Part shown: piece by piece, positions 32,689 to 45,950 of the stretch | Numbering within the stretch: position 1 is the stretch's first letter | Layout: each line of letters begins with the position of its first letter | From: Pyrocephalus nanus | Taxonomy: Eukaryota; Chordata; Aves; Passeriformes; Tyrannidae | Direction: 5' to 3' | NCBI GenBank assembly: GCA_038380795.1 | Contig: CM076260.1 | Location: forward strand, 77,475,843 to 77,539,842 | DNA: 64,000 nt | Translations under genes and position numbers: made by a program | Notes under the pieces: generated by a model | Told to the model about the DNA's origin: nothing | What the model saw: the letters and a program-made list of their open reading frames with translations, nothing else | The model's database searches: none

Positions 32689-35600
32689 GCTTTGGGGATG
32701 GTGGGTCTGTGTCCCCCTGGCTCATGTAGTAGAGAGAAATCCTGTGTCCCAGAGGCTGGCATGAACTGTCACCTGGAGCTTGCTTCTCTAACTCTTCCTT
32801 TCAGCTGCAAGGCTCTGGGCACCGCTGTGCAGGTACAAGCGGTCTGTGCAACCTGTGGCTCAAATGTGTCTTGTTTGATGTTTTCATCAAGGAGCCCAAA
32901 GCCTTGAACCAAGTTTCTCAATCACTGTTTCCCATCAAACCTGTTAAAACAAGTGAGTATTTCAGTGGGTAAAAAGGTGGGGGGTGTTGTGTACACCAGC
33001 AGTTACTGAAAAGCAAAAACTTTTGTAATTAAATTTTCCTTTCTTTTAAAATTTAATTTTATTTTTAATACAATGATTTTAAAGAAGCTGAGGTGCTCTC
33101 AGCTGCAGTGGTTTAAGGGTTACAATTATGTGCTGCAAAATCAAGAACAGAATGTTGTTAATCTCTTATCTTAAAATTTCTATTCTCTGAGGTTTTAAAA
33201 TGTCATTGATACAACAATTTGCTAAGATATGCTAGCACTACTTTACAGAGCTGTGACATTTTGCATTATAAAATACTTCTTGAAGCAAGGAGGTTATGTA
33301 TTATCCCATCCCTCTAGGCTGATAACCAGAGTAGAGATTGTCACTCAAGGTGCAGGTTACAGTATGTTACAAAAATTATTTAAATTGTTTCTGGTGTGTT
33401 TCAGCAAGAGATATAAAATATGCTAAAATTAATTTTTGATCTCAAAATTAAAAACAGATTTGTTTTCAAATAAAATTGCTGCATTATGTAACATTTACAT
33501 TTCAGAAAATCTGACCATAGTAACGTGCAATAATAGTTCGTGTTTTTTTTCATCTGGAAGGTAAATAAATAATTATATACACGAGTAGAAGTGGTCTTGA
33601 TGTCTTTTTTTTTTTTTTTTTCTAATCCTATCCTAGAAGGACTGAAGTCTACAGAAATTTTCTGTACTCTACAAATTCAACCTTTTTTTTTTTTTTTTTT
33701 GGCCTGCAACTTGACACAGTGTAATTTTAACATTGAAATGTTAATAGCATTTTCAGGGGAATAATTCATACAGTTCTATTGCTTATGTCACTGTGAAAAA
33801 GGAAAGAAATTTGCCAGACCTGGGTAGCTGTTAAAAGGTGGTGTTAAGTTTGAATAACTTTGCGAAGGACGCACACATCCTTTCTGGTGCAGAACCCTGC
33901 TGGCTGGACAAGAATTGAGGACATCCTTCAGGTTTCAATTTCTACCTTTCTTTTTGGTTTTGGTGGCAGTGAATGATATTAATGAACTTTCTTTTGAATG
34001 CTGACATATGTCCTGCAAAATAATTTTTTCATGCTTGTCCAATTTAGGAGCCTCTCTGAGCGGTAAACAAGTTGACAGACCTCTCTGACCCTATTAATAC
34101 ATTGTAGAACACCTCGTCTACCAGGATAGATTTACCTGACCCAGGGAAATAATTGTGTTAGTTTTAAATAGTTTTGCTCTTATTTTTAATACAGATTCAC
34201 ATTTGCTGAGCATAATCCGGCTCATTCTATACTGCGACTTTCCCTCTGAATTTCAGCAGAACTCATGTGTTTAAAATAAAACGTGCCTAAGTGCTCTGGT
34301 GGCCAGGGGCCAAAGCACTCAACATGTTGCAGGGCTGAGCCCTAAGTGCCTGCTGTTTTAATGTATAGTCTTCTCTAGCCCATGATAAATCAGGATTAAC
34401 TCTATAGGAAGTGTCACAGTTCTGTGAGGAAAATATCTCACTGCATGGAGAGTAGCTCAGGCTCCTAGGAAATACAAGCAGCAGAAGCAACGCCAGTGCT
34501 TTTTTAGGTTGTCATCAAATGAGGTGCTTTTTGTGGCTAATGAATCAGTCAGTTAATTTTCTCATCACCATGCTTGAGCTTGTTCTTGCTGTTGAACAGT
34601 CTTTTTTCTTTTCATACGTTGTTGAAGGTGGCATTAACTTTGCCTTCTTCCCTGTTTTAAGGACTTTAAATGCCTTCACATTAATGAATGCAATTTATGA
34701 TTTAATCTGTGCATAGTGTACATATTGCTGCTGAGGAAGCAGAGGGAGTCAAGTGGGAGATCTTCATTCTGTCTTTTCTTCTCATTTACACCACAGAGAC
34801 ATTTGAGGATCCTTATTATGCAAAGCAGTTTGTGTGTTTTTTTCCCCCATGGTAATAATGAAATAAAGTGGAATATACTTCAGGCATGCATTTTGGCAAT
34901 TATTATTTGGTAAGTAAGTCTTCAATATGCCATTTCAGGCATATTCTATTTTTCTAATAATTTTTATGAGGGAAATTTTTTTGTTTAGGGGATAACTGAA
35001 AGCTAACTCTAAATTTTCTTTAGTACTTGTCACTAGAAAAAAAAAAATCTGTGTTATTTTGCTTTGGATTAAATAGCTAGATGTTAGGGAGTATATATTT
35101 AAGTTCTGATATTGATCACTAAACTCTTGGTGGCTGATTCTGTTGCTTAGTTGTCCAGTCTACTCTCGGTCAGCTTTTATTTTTCTTCTTTTCAGTCAGC
35201 TAGCTTTACATAAATCATTGCACAGCATACTGAAGAAGCTGTTTTGAACTTTTGGTTTCCAAAGGATAATTCTTTCCTCATGCTTGCCAATGCTGGCCTG
35301 TTGAAACAGGGTTTCAACAGTCTGACTGGGCTGAACAATTTAGCCCCAGTGCTCAGAAATCTCCAGGGGAACATTTAAAATGCTACACAAGCAAGTTTCA
35401 GGAACTGTGTTTACTGTCAGTAAAGCATGGAAAAGGAGCAAGTAGCTTTCCAGTCTCCTGAGGGCAATCTCTTGGCTGGTTGACAGAAGTGAAATTATGG
35501 ATGTAGGACAAAAATAAAATGGAGTGTATGGAGCTAGTAAAGGTTAAAAATATGAAAGCCAAAATGTATAAACAAAGGGCTGGTAGTGGGCCATATTTGG

Positions 35601-36235
35601 GCTGGAAGTTGCAGAACAGGACATGGTAGATGACCACGGTGGAATATCTGTAGAATTTTGGGGATTTTCTCAGAAAAACTCAACAAACCAAAAATCCTGC
35701 AGTCTCTACTGTGGTGATGGAGTGTTATAATAATACTGAAAAAACACCAGCAATTCAGAGTTATTTGGAAAGGGTTTTCTGTAGGAGATATGCACCTGGT
35801 TTTTATTCTGTATAGAGGACTATATCCTCCCTGCTTCAACAATTACAGTTCAATGAAACATTCCAAGACTTCCATACAGTCAAACATTTTGATTTCCTAA
35901 ATTTGTTTTGCTACCCTAGCTGATAGATTGTTCTACTCCCTGCAAGCTAGTGTGAAGTGGCTCAATACTTCTTTATTCCCCCCCACTGTAGCAGTTGGTT
36001 ATTTCCAAGCAAGTTTAATTGTGTTTTTCTAGTCAAAACATATGCTGGCATCTGCTAAGTGCAAAGTGCTTATGGTGAATGAAAAGAAACAGAGTGTACA
36101 GTTTGCCTCTTCAGATATTATAGATAGTGAAATAACAACTGTTAAGCCAAGATTTCTGGTTTTGTTTGTGGTGTAAAGGACTTCTGGAGGTACCTTCTTT
36201 GGTCCACTGCTCTAAACAGGGTTAACTTCATAGTT
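32689..36235. other. Unique non-coding DNA, no gene seen
   Basis: Two T runs stand 60 bp apart (33605-33621, 33683-33700). Open frames of up to 102 codons (35534-35842, minus) are unrecognised. No transposon was noticed. Confidence 0.7.
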
Positions 36236-36335
36236 TGACTGGGCTGTGGCCCAAATCTTGGTCACTCAGGTTTTGAAAACATCCAAGGATGGGGCCTCTC
36301 ACCTCACTGGCCTCTGGCATTGCCTCTGCTTGGCC
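36236..36335 (-). mobile_element. Probable decayed CR1 fragment
   Basis: GGTTTTGAAAACATCCAAGG then ATGGGGCCTCTCACCTCACTGG matches the antisense CR1 3' UTR blocks TGGCCTTGAACACTTCCAGGG and ATGGGGCATCCACAACCTC...TGGGCAACCTG in order. Ends are not definable and the terminal repeats are gone. Confidence 0.55.
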
Positions 36336-39299
36336 TTCTGGTCCCAGAGTGGTGCTCCTGGGTTCCTCTGGATAACCAGGACCTCCAGGAGGAAGACAAA
36401 CAAGTCCACTTCTGCCTATGAAGGAGGAGGCAAAACCTGTGAGATGGAGAGACAGGACAGTACACCTCAAACATGATAGAATAATAACGTTACTTTAAGA
36501 TTTGAAAAGCAAAATATTAGATGAAATAAGTAGGTTTATTACAACAGCAAGTGTTGTTGCTTTTATTTAAATCTGGGAATAGTACATGTATACCTTGCTA
36601 GAACATGCTTGCATTTTTCAAATGGGAAACAAAGTTTCCTCTTCTTTAATTATGATGAAGATTAGAAGCTTTCTAACCAGAAAAATCTTAGAATTCTCTA
36701 AATTGTGATGCATGCTGTCTCACAAGATTGCAATAAACTATGCCTATGTAGATCATAGCTCAGTCTTCACTAGTGTGTCTTTTCTAAGTGGATTATTACT
36801 GCCATTAGTTAAATATTGCTCTGTTACAAGCCATTGTAATTCAGTACAGTACTGTGGCTCTAAAATACATTTATTTCTCACTCAACTATCCTCCAACACC
36901 CTACAAGATATTTCTGAATACATGGCATTGCAGTAGTGGTTTTACATATTATTATAAAATAATAAGCTTTGTCATGATTTATTGATGTTTATGATTTGAA
37001 AACTCAGTATTTATTACCATTAAAGAATACATGGTTGAAAAATTTGTGGAAACAAATAATCCTACAAAAGACTGATTAAGAGGATTGCCAGGTGCCTTCT
37101 TTTTATGGAGCATGATAGGCTTCAGATGTGTTTTTGCTGAGCTCTCTGAAGAACTTGGCATCTACAGAATAATGATGTCAGAAAGAATTTGTGTTTCCAC
37201 TAGATTAGCTCATGTCATTTTTGTCTCTTTTTCTTAATTTTATGTAGAATCCTGCTAAATCCTTCCACTGCTTCGTTCGTTCCTCAACCTGTTCTGTCAA
37301 GTCACAAGGCGTGATGCTTATGAAAGCATCTTGCTGAATGATCTTAAGCATCTCTGGTGTTTTTCTGGCTAAAGCATGGAAGCATGCTGAGCCCAGGGAG
37401 GATAGGGCTGATGGTAAGAAAAGGCCTGTCCCTTGTAGGAAAGATGATGTCCCTCTTTGGTGGTCACTTGGTGACCTCCGGCTGTGGAGGAGGAGATTAT
37501 GATGCTGTGTGGCTACTTAAATGCGTGGTCATAGCCAGGATCCAGTTTTGCCTATCTTGGAAAGATAGATCAAAGACTCTGGGTGCTTTTGGAAGGGCAT
37601 TTGGTTTACTCTTTTCAGCAAATCACATCATGAACTGTCTCCTGCACTTAGAACAATTTATTCTGAAATAGTACAAGCAAGGGTTCCTCTGACAGCCACT
37701 CATCTGATAGCAAGCATACAGGAGTGCTAGCAGTTTTAGTAGCCTGACTTTGCAATGAAAGTTACAGAAATTTGTAAGGAGACTCGTTACTTTATCAGAG
37801 TACCAGAGTTACTTCAGTATGTTACAGTTCTTTTATGTCCAGCAATAGCTATAAGCCTGTTGCGTTTTCCTTATTGTGATTCTGGGTGTTCTGCTCAACT
37901 CCAGAGGGAGAAGAGATATGAGTATGTGATACAAAAGAGAAATCTTCTTTAAGATTTGGAATGATACTAGAGGTGCAATTGTGAGGAGGTATTTCCATGA
38001 AGTTTGAGAGTCTGACTGAATGCGAACTTTTGAGGAAGTGACTCTCTATTTGGTCAAGTCCTTGTGCTGTGGTTATTTTACAGAGCTTTCAGCTTTTTTT
38101 TTTTTGTTTAATGAAATAGCACTAAAATCTAAACCAAAAGTAACCTTCCCCTCCTCCCCTTCCAGTAAGTAAGTAAATAAATAAATCTACCCTTTGTAAT
38201 ATTGTTCCAGGCAGCACAAAAGGGACAGATAACATAAAGTAGTGGTATTCCAAATTTTCTTTGTTTTCTGCAGGCTTCTGTGTTTTTGCATCTTTGATTG
38301 CTACTTCTCTATGAAAATAAGAGGCATAAAAGTTTTTGAAAAATGTATCAACTACCAAGTGTTTGGGGGGGAATAAGTAATTTTAATAATCTATGTAATA
38401 TTTCCCATAATATATCACTTCTAAGAGAGGCAAAATTCCTGTTACAGAGAGATAGATCTAATGCCAGTTAAGGTCTAATAACATCTAGAATGAAACTATT
38501 TTATCCTTGATAAGTTACCTGCAAATGTTCACATAGTTCTGTTTCCTAATTTGTCATTTTCTGCTGCAGAAGAGTAAGTACTGATGAATTGATGAATCCT
38601 TATAAAGTCTTTTTGTGGCATGCTATCTTTAATGAGAATCTTGCAGTCTGCAGCTGGGATCCGGATAATATATTGCCTGTGACTAAGCATTATGGAAACT
38701 TTCAAATTTACTTAAGGTCTAAGAATTCAAAGCTGTTAACTCTGTGTGTGATATTTACCTTAGCTGATTATAGGCAGAACTTGGGCATCCAGCACAAAAA
38801 TGTCCTAACTCCTTCGTGAAGAATAGCTGAGAAAGGGAGAGCTTGGACAGTTGTCCTTTGGAAGGACGCATGGCAGGACTCCAGCCTCTTGCCTGAACTT
38901 TCCATTTGTATCAAGCAAGAAGGAAAATAGCTTATTTCTTGGAGTGTTGCAATAGAGAGGCCATAGAAGAAACAGCAGGAGTTTAGGAACTAATTACAGG
39001 AGCACTTCTGCAGTTTGTGCTGCAAAATATGTCGAGGAGGAGAGGTGCCATTATGCTTTGGTGCAAGTGAAAAGGAGTGAGGAGAAAATAATATTCAGCT
39101 CATTGAAACTCCTACAGATAAAAAGTCCCTGGCCTTGGAAACTGATTTGAATGTAAAACAACACATCATAACAATAATTCTCAAAAGAAAAGTTGGAGTC
39201 ACTTAATAGACCGTTTCTACTATAAAGCAAGAGAAAACTGAGGGAGATGCAAAATTGCCACCCCAGGACAGAGAGGAAGTCTGTATACAAACACTGGCC
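36336..39299. other. Unique non-coding DNA, no gene seen
   Basis: A tetranucleotide stretch (AAGT)n/(AAAT)n lies at 38164-38187. A 104-codon plus-strand frame (37357-37671) is unrecognised. The rest is AT-rich single-copy-looking DNA. Confidence 0.7.
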
Positions 39300-39700
39300 T
39301 AAAGTTTACTGTACCCTGAGATGCATTGGGCCAGCCGTGATTTGTTGCCAATCCATAGGTTCCTTTACCCCCTGAGGCTCTGCAGCCACCTGCACTGGAC
39401 CATCCAGCACTGCCCCAGGGTGCCACTGCCTCTTTTCCCCTGGGGCTCCGGAGTTGCTTGGCACAGCAGCTTGGCGTGAGGGGATGAATGTATCCAGGAG
39501 AGGGCAAGAGAACTACAGCCAATAAAAGTAAGGCTGCAGCCTGCTTTTCGCATGCTCATACTAGAAAACAGTAACTTCTTGCCTCTCCTACCTCTGAAGA
39601 GTTGGGCTGACAGGTATAAACGGTGCTTTCTCCCATCCTTTTCCCATTCCTCACCTCTGCTGCAGTCCTTTTCATCAGTCAAAATCTTGCAACCATGCAC
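39300..39700. other. GC-richer block of unknown nature
   Basis: Clearly GC-richer than its neighbours, with a handful of CpGs, a CCAATAAAAG motif near 39520 and AATAAA near 39707. Two overlapping minus-strand frames (39220-39522, 100 codons; 39365-39700, 111 codons) cross it in different registers, with no domain. It could be a conserved element, part of an old LTR, or a compositional island. Confidence 0.3.
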
Positions 39701-41846
39701 TTAAAAAATAAAGAGCAAAACTTTGAATTTACCTCCTGTTCAGTCTCCCTGCTCTATATTTTTTAGATTATATTAGAAAGCAAATGATCTCTTCCATGGC
39801 ATACTTTCTTTTCCTCTTTGTGTTGTGCTATGTGTGTAACTTTTCTTCCAAGCCTAGCTGTGATCTTCAGCAGGCTCTCTCTGGAATCCCAAAGATGAAA
39901 AGCCCTTGCCAGGCAGCCAAGCACCATTTCTGTGCTTCAGAAACAGTTTCAATTGAAAAGTGGCTTTTCTCCTACAGCCTGTGTATCAGCTCCTACACCC
40001 CTTCCTCCGTAAAGCCTTTGCCTTTCATGTCATTGGGATTGTTTGTTGATTTCTGGTGCCTATTCTGTTAATCCATACACCTTGTCACTGTTGTGAGGTG
40101 TCCGGGCGCTTTTCCACTGTGACATCCAAGATGACTTTCAGCTGGATGCCATCCCTGACTTTCATTTTTTACTCTGTATAGTGGAATAGCTGTGCCAGAC
40201 AGCTCAGATATTTTTATTGTAATTTAAGTGTATAAGGGAGGATCCTGGTAGGGTAGATCTAGAACAATCTTTGTGGCAATTTATTTAGACATCCAGACGC
40301 GGCGGTCCTGGATCTTTCTTTAAATAATTTCTTGAGTCAGTTGTTAAAATATTTTTTCTTTAAAACATTGGCTATTGTATTATTGTGGATTTTTAAATTA
40401 CTTTCTAGGCAGTTAAGCACTATACTTTGTGTTGACTTTGTCTTCCATCATAACAGTATTTTATTGGGTTTTATTGTATTCTTACTAATTGTCTATGCAG
40501 TTTGGTTTGCTAGTATTACAAGCTTTGACAGTGGTATACAAAAGACAATTAGTAAGGTTTGCCCTTACAATTACTCATCTTGATTTGATTGTGATTATAA
40601 ATGCTAGTTTAGTGTAATAAAGTAAAATAGTGTAATAAAGTGCATGTAGTAACGGGGAACCCCAGTCAGCAAGTCAGGAGGAACTCTCTGACCCTGAAAA
40701 GTGAATATGACTGAAACTCAGTAATACTTTCTGCATTGCACTGTTAATATGCACCAGGATTCTTTTTAAGAAAAGAGAAATATGTTGACTTTTTGCATGG
40801 CAAAAAAAACCTAAGCATACTCATCTTTTCTGCTGAGATGGCTCCCCATCCTCCTAGGTGTGGATGTCACAAGAAATAATTCACCAAAACATTCGCTTTA
40901 GGCAATGACAATGATTTACAACATTGGACTGTTCAAAGTATTACATCTCTGATTGTGAAATGAGTGTACAGATGAATCAATAAAATGTTGGATTATATCA
41001 ATAATTTATCATAGAGATAATTAGGCAGGAAGTAAAAGAGACAGAGATGGCCAGAGTCAACTTGCATAATTTCTGAGTATTAAGAGATGTATTATATATT
41101 TAATGTGGGTTCTTAATGCTGCTAAGAAACCTTGGTCTGTAACTATGCAGAACACCTTAGAGAACTATTAACACAGACCATAGAACACTGAGAGTATAGT
41201 TATTAAAGGTCTGAGCATCAGGGAGAAATAGTGCAAGTTTAAAAGTTTTAATTGGACTGAACAGTACAGTTTAATTAAAAAACCTAAATAATTGTTTAAG
41301 TTACTTAACATTATCAATCAGCCTTGTCAGTATCTTACACTTTTTCACCAGTACATTTCTTATTCCCAAAAATCACTTTTGGATGATCAGAATACTGAGC
41401 TCAGAACAAGGTTCTTCTTTCTAGAAAGATGGGGCAGGCTTTCTGCTAGCTTCCACAGATCCAGATTTCATTCTGGCATCTTTGTGCAGACTAAAAATTA
41501 ACGGATCAATAAAAAGTCCTATTATGTGTATAAAATATCCTTCTTGTGTTCTAAGTGAGCAGGAGAATCACTCATAGATTAAAGCCAGGAGGGGTGGTTG
41601 AAATTATGCAAATTTTTAGGCTGTAGCAATATCCTCAGTTGATTTCAGCTGGACCAGCGATACTTTGCTCACCCCTGCTGGATAACATTTGAGACCCCCC
41701 TTTCTCCTTGTCATAGCTAGTTTTGAGTTTTAAAGTTGGTGGTGATAAATCTACATGAATATTATCTAATCATCATATTGTTCTACTTTTTTGGAAGCAA
41801 AACACCTTGCACTTGTGCTTAGTGCTGTCACTGAGATGAAGAGATT
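39701..41846. other. Unique non-coding DNA, no gene seen
   Basis: A 95-codon plus-strand frame (39784-40071) begins with a hydrophobic segment but has no recognisable family. A short direct repeat (TAGTGTAATAAAGT at 40610-40623 and 40628-40641) is present. Confidence 0.65.
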
Positions 41847-41907
41847 GGGGTTTTTTTGTGTTTTGTGTTGTGGGTTTTTTGTTCGTTTGTTTGTTTGTTT
41901 GTTTTTA
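41847..41907. repeat. G/T-rich tract with (GTTT)n
   Basis: GGGGTTTTTTTGTG words lead into five GTTT units. It has the same composition class as 31521-31680. Confidence 0.9.
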
Positions 41908-43842
41908 AGGAACTGTGCAAACCAACCACTTTGTCCAATATTTTTTTTAAACTGAACTTATAAGATTAGGCTGACCAAGGCAGGTGAGGATAGTCTTTTA
42001 ATTTTTGATTTTGGATACTTCTTCTTTTTTGATTGCCTTTATAGTGAAAATAATTTATCTAGGGAAATTACCCACAGTACCAAAATTAAGCTTATGTGGC
42101 AAGTCCCAGTCACTCAGTCTGGCCTCTCTCATTTCAGGTCAAAAAGCAGGTGGGTTAGTATCACTTACTTTTTCATTTTCATTACAGCTCATGTTTCCCA
42201 GTGTTCTGTGTCATGTTTTAAAATCAGTCACTGGAAGAAATGTGCCCTAATTTCTTCAAGCCTTGCTGAAGCCTTGAGACTGAACTTAGGTTTTTCTTGC
42301 ATGGAATTGAACTTGATACAATAGCAACAGACAGCAGGCTCTCCAGGCACATTTTTCCTACAAGATCTCACGGGAGACCTGGTAATGATTTACTGGGGCA
42401 ACCCTTCATCCTGCATGCAAAAGAGAGCAAGCATGCATAATTACCTTCAGCTGTTTCCCATACACACTCTCACCTTCTCTTTAGGCTGCCTTAACCTTTC
42501 CTGGGTACTTTCAGCATATCACAGCAAGTAGCTGGGCTGGGCTGCTCCAGAGACTGGTGGCTGTGGACCAGGTGGTGAAGTGCTTATGGCTGGGCTGTAA
42601 ATCCTGACTGGTCCCACACATCTCAGGGACTAAAGATTAATTTTAAACCAGGGTTTGTACTCAGACTTTTTCTCTATCCTGGAAAGTGATTTTTCATCTC
42701 CCTCGCAGCTCTCCTTACTACATAGTAGAACTTCTCTATTAGTTTCCTCAGAATTTACTTTTGAGAATTAATGCTTATGGAATGTTGTTAAATATGCAAA
42801 GAAGTACAAGACAAAGCTTTCTGTTACTTCCACTGCATGCCACTCCAGCCTTTTAATAGTTAATATAAACCATTTTCATTTGAGTGGCTTTTGTTTCTTT
42901 GAGAAGAAAGTTTATTGTATCTTCCTAAAGAGGTTGGGAAGTTAGGGTTATTGTCACAAACTTTTTTTTTTAATTTTTGGCTTAAAGGATGAAAGCTTCA
43001 TCTTATGTAGAGAGATTTTAATGTAGATAAGCAGACTTTTGAAGTCTAGTAGACATTTAAAGTGAGATTTTAAAATGATTTCCCATTATAAAGAGCTGCT
43101 CTGATGGAATCATGGAAATATGGGGTAGAGGGAAACCCTCCTCTTTCATATAATATTGTTAAACTGAGCTATTTGCGTGTATTTTATGAGAAATAATTGA
43201 ATTTGTCAGTGTAAATTATGTTCCCTTAGACGTATAATAAAGCAGTCTCTTTGAAGAACAGGAATCAAAGCAGTTTGAACCTCTGTGCTTAGAGACATAA
43301 ATGCTGACTTATGGTGTGTTTAGGTTAGGCTGAATGGCCTCCTCTTAGCTGGTCAGCATGGTAGGAGGGAGGATGTGTGCTGGCCGGGGAAGAGTCCTTT
43401 TTCCATTTGAAATTCTCCCCAACCCCAAACTTCTCTCCAAAATGGACATCCCTTACGGTCCATGCTCATGACTGAGTTTATTGTTTTACACAGACAGGGT
43501 TCATCCCCATTCACAGCTCTAAAAAAAGTCTCTCTCAGGCCTTAAGACAAGTGATGCTTGTGCTCTCCTGAATGACAGTGGACGCTTCTGGGGTGGCTGC
43601 TCTCTGGCCTCCTGCAGGCTGCACATTTAGTGGTGAGCTTTGGTCAGGAGAGGGTGGGAAAACTGGGCAGGGGTGGGGGGCACAGAAACCCTTTGGTGCA
43701 GACTCATGCCCTGCTCACAGCACTTGCTACTCCACTGCTGGCACCAGCTGTTGTGTGCCACACCTCTTACTGATGTGTGTCTAAGGAGACACATGTCTTC
43801 ATGCCCCTGGAGACAAATAACATTTCTAAGCAATTTTTTATG
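41908..43842. other. Non-coding DNA with a GC-richer end
   Basis: AT-rich, becoming GC-richer from about 43340 to 43790 (G-runs such as GGGGTGGGGGG near 43670). Frames on both strands there (for example 43627-43950 minus, 107 codons) are overlapping and unrecognised. Confidence 0.6.
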
Positions 43843-43885
43843 CCTTCCTCTCCTTCCACCCCCCCCCCCCCTTCTTTTTTTTTTT
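43843..43885. repeat. Polypyrimidine tract with C13 and T11
   Basis: CCTTCCTCTCCTTCCA is followed by C13 (43859-43871), TTC and T11. The minus strand is homopurine, capable in principle of triplex or i-motif structure. Homopolymers of this length are also prone to sequencing and assembly error. Confidence 0.9.
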
Positions 43886-44252
43886 GGTTGCTTTGCACTG
43901 TGAGCGTGAAGCATTGTTGATAAAATTTTGCTGGATGGAAACCTAAACATATCATATGGGACAAGCTTTTGAAGAGATGAGAGTTTTCCTAATGTGGTAT
44001 TCAGGGGTAGTTTAAGGAAGTGACAGTTCTCTTTGATGTTCTGGGCTCCAAATATTTAAGGACAGTGTTGCAGAAAATGAATAGAAGGCCAGTAGTACTA
44101 TACTTCATTCTGAAATCATTAGCTGTGTAAAGAAAACTTTGAAACTCTAAGATTTAGGAAAAATAAATGTTCATGCCTCAGGAGAGAGATTATGAGTTCC
44201 AAGAAGCTGAAATCAGATAATTCTGTGTTTTGGTGTTTAGATCTGTATATGT
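43886..44252. other. Unique non-coding DNA, nothing recognised
   Basis: Short AT-rich spacer between the polypyrimidine tract and the large CR1 copy. Confidence 0.7.
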
Positions 44253-44880
44253 TATGGATTTGAAAGGATCTTAAAGATCATCTAGTTCCTCCCCCCTCCT
44301 GTGAGCATGGACATTAGACCAGGTTGCTCACACTTCCATCCATGTACACTTCCAGGGATGGAGCATCAACAACTTCTCTGGGTAACCTGTACCAGTGCCT
44401 CATCACCTTCACAGTGAAGAATTTCTTCCCCATATGTAATCTAAACCTACTTTCTTTATGTTTAAAGTCATTCCGCCTTGTTCTGTCATTACATGCCCTT
44501 GTAAAAGTCCCTCTCTGTCTTTCTTGTGGGCTCCCTTTAGGTACTGGAAGGGGTCTAAGGTCTCGCTGGAGCATTCTCTTCTCCAGGCTAATGAACTGCA
44601 ACTCTCTCAGTCTTTCCTCGCAGGAGAGGTGCTTCAGCCCTTTGATCATCTTTGTGACCCTCCTTTGGACTCGCTCCAGCAGGTCAATGTCTTTCTTGTG
44701 TTGGGAGCTCCAGACCTGGATGCAGTATTCCAGGTGAGGTCTCACAAGAGCAGAGTAGAGGGGGAAAAATCACCTCCTTCAATATGCTGGTCACTTCTCT
44801 TTTGGTACAGCTCAGAATTCAGTTGGCTTTCTGGGCTGCAAGCACATGTTGCCAGGTCACGCTGATTTTCTCATCTACCT
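44253..44880 (-). mobile_element. CR1 LINE fragment, largest in the window
   Basis: 628 bp of CR1 in reverse orientation, covering the last part of ORF2 and the 3' UTR. Plus-strand blocks are AAAGGATCTTAAAGATCATC, GACCAGGTTGCTCACAC, CTTCCAGGGATGGAGCATC, AGTGAAGAATTTCTTCCCC, TTTAGGTACTGGAAGGGGTC, GAGGTGCTTCAGCCCTTTGA, CCTCCTTTGGACTCGCTCC, GATGCAGTATTCCAGGTGAG and GGCTTTCTGGGCTGCAAGCA. The terminal ATTCTATG repeats are absent or decayed. It is the best-preserved CR1 coding remnant here. Confidence 0.97.
44314..44745 (-). pseudogene. CR1 ORF2 C-terminal remnant, 143 codons open
   Basis: The frame lies wholly within the CR1 at 44253-44880 and is free of stops for 143 codons. Its start shows the CR1 reverse-transcriptase tail signature (HLEYC, then VWSSQHKKDIDLLERVQRR), followed by KMIKGLKHLS, RLRELQFISLEKR, KKFFTVKVMRHW and RLPREVVDAPSLEV. 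The full ORF2 is several times longer, with endonuclease and RT domains that are missing here, so it is a dead 5'-truncated copy. The first Met is incidental. Confidence 0.9.
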
Positions 44881-45950
44881 GTACCTCTGTCTTGTTGTAT
44901 CTTTTGTCCTAATTCAGGCAAGGACACATGGACTTTAAGTTGCTGGGAAGGTTTCAATTAGAAAGATGTTGAAGTGATTCACAGTAGCTGGAATTAATTG
45001 AAAACTACATTTTTGCAGTGATTCCTAAAGGAGGCAAGATTTTTTACTGTTATGGCCCCTCTCCACCTTCCCTGTCCTTCACAATAGGAAAGGAAAGAAA
45101 TACCATGGTCCCTGCTTTGTTACCAAAACTGTAGCTGTTTTCAAATCATCTCTGCACATATTATTATCTTAGCTGATTTCTATCACTTTAACTGATAAGA
45201 GGAAGAACTCTAATTAAAATAGTTCATGATCTTTGAATTAATTGATATTTTATTACTTTCTTTGCTTTAAGAAACCCTCATTTTGTGTATGTTAAGACCA
45301 TTAATACTTTTTTCATTTCAGGAAAAGCAATCTGTTCCTCACTAGAAGTGCTGAGGAAGTGGCTTAAAATGTTGCAGAACAACCAGCAGCTTTTCCAGAC
45401 CTCTGAGTCTGACAGCGCTGATATGTGTGCGTTCTCAGTGAAATGCTCTTTTCAACAGTGATAGCATAAGGCACGCAAGCCACAGAAGTCACATAACACT
45501 ATCAAAATGAGTCTTGCCACGACTCCTATAATGCTTATGCTGCCTTGATGGAAAAGAAATAATTTTCATCCTAGATCACCTACCAGTAGCTCTGTAAAAG
45601 AAATACGGGGTGACAAGGCTAGCTGAGTGTTGAAGATAACCATCTCCATCTCTACTCTGTTTACCAGTCTTATTTCAGTGGGGTTATACCAGTGTAATTC
45701 TGGAGTAGTGAAATGGGGAATCTGTCCCCAAGCCCAGTTGGTTGTTCAAGCAGTTCTCTGCCTTCTCGTTCATTACAAATGTACTATAACATCTACTTGG
45801 TGATGAGGCTAATTAGATAGTTTATTGGCTCCCTTCATGGGCTCTGTGTAGCTCACTGAATCTTTCTGCCATATGAAAGGCCAAATCTTTGTAAGCATAG
45901 GCAACATATGGGTGTACATAGGGTTTCCTGGCAACCTACCCCAGTATTTT
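44881..45950. other. Unique non-coding DNA, nothing recognised
   Basis: About 1 kb between two CR1 copies that lie in the same orientation. Each has its own 3' part, so they are separate insertions rather than one broken element. Confidence 0.7.

Noticed and set aside
39784..40071. 95-codon plus-strand frame with a hydrophobic start resembling a signal peptide
   Set aside because: No recognisable mature domain, no splice or promoter context, and length within chance expectation.
44324..44865. 137- and 135-codon plus-strand frames
   Set aside because: They are antisense shadows of the CR1 ORF2 remnant at 44314-44745.
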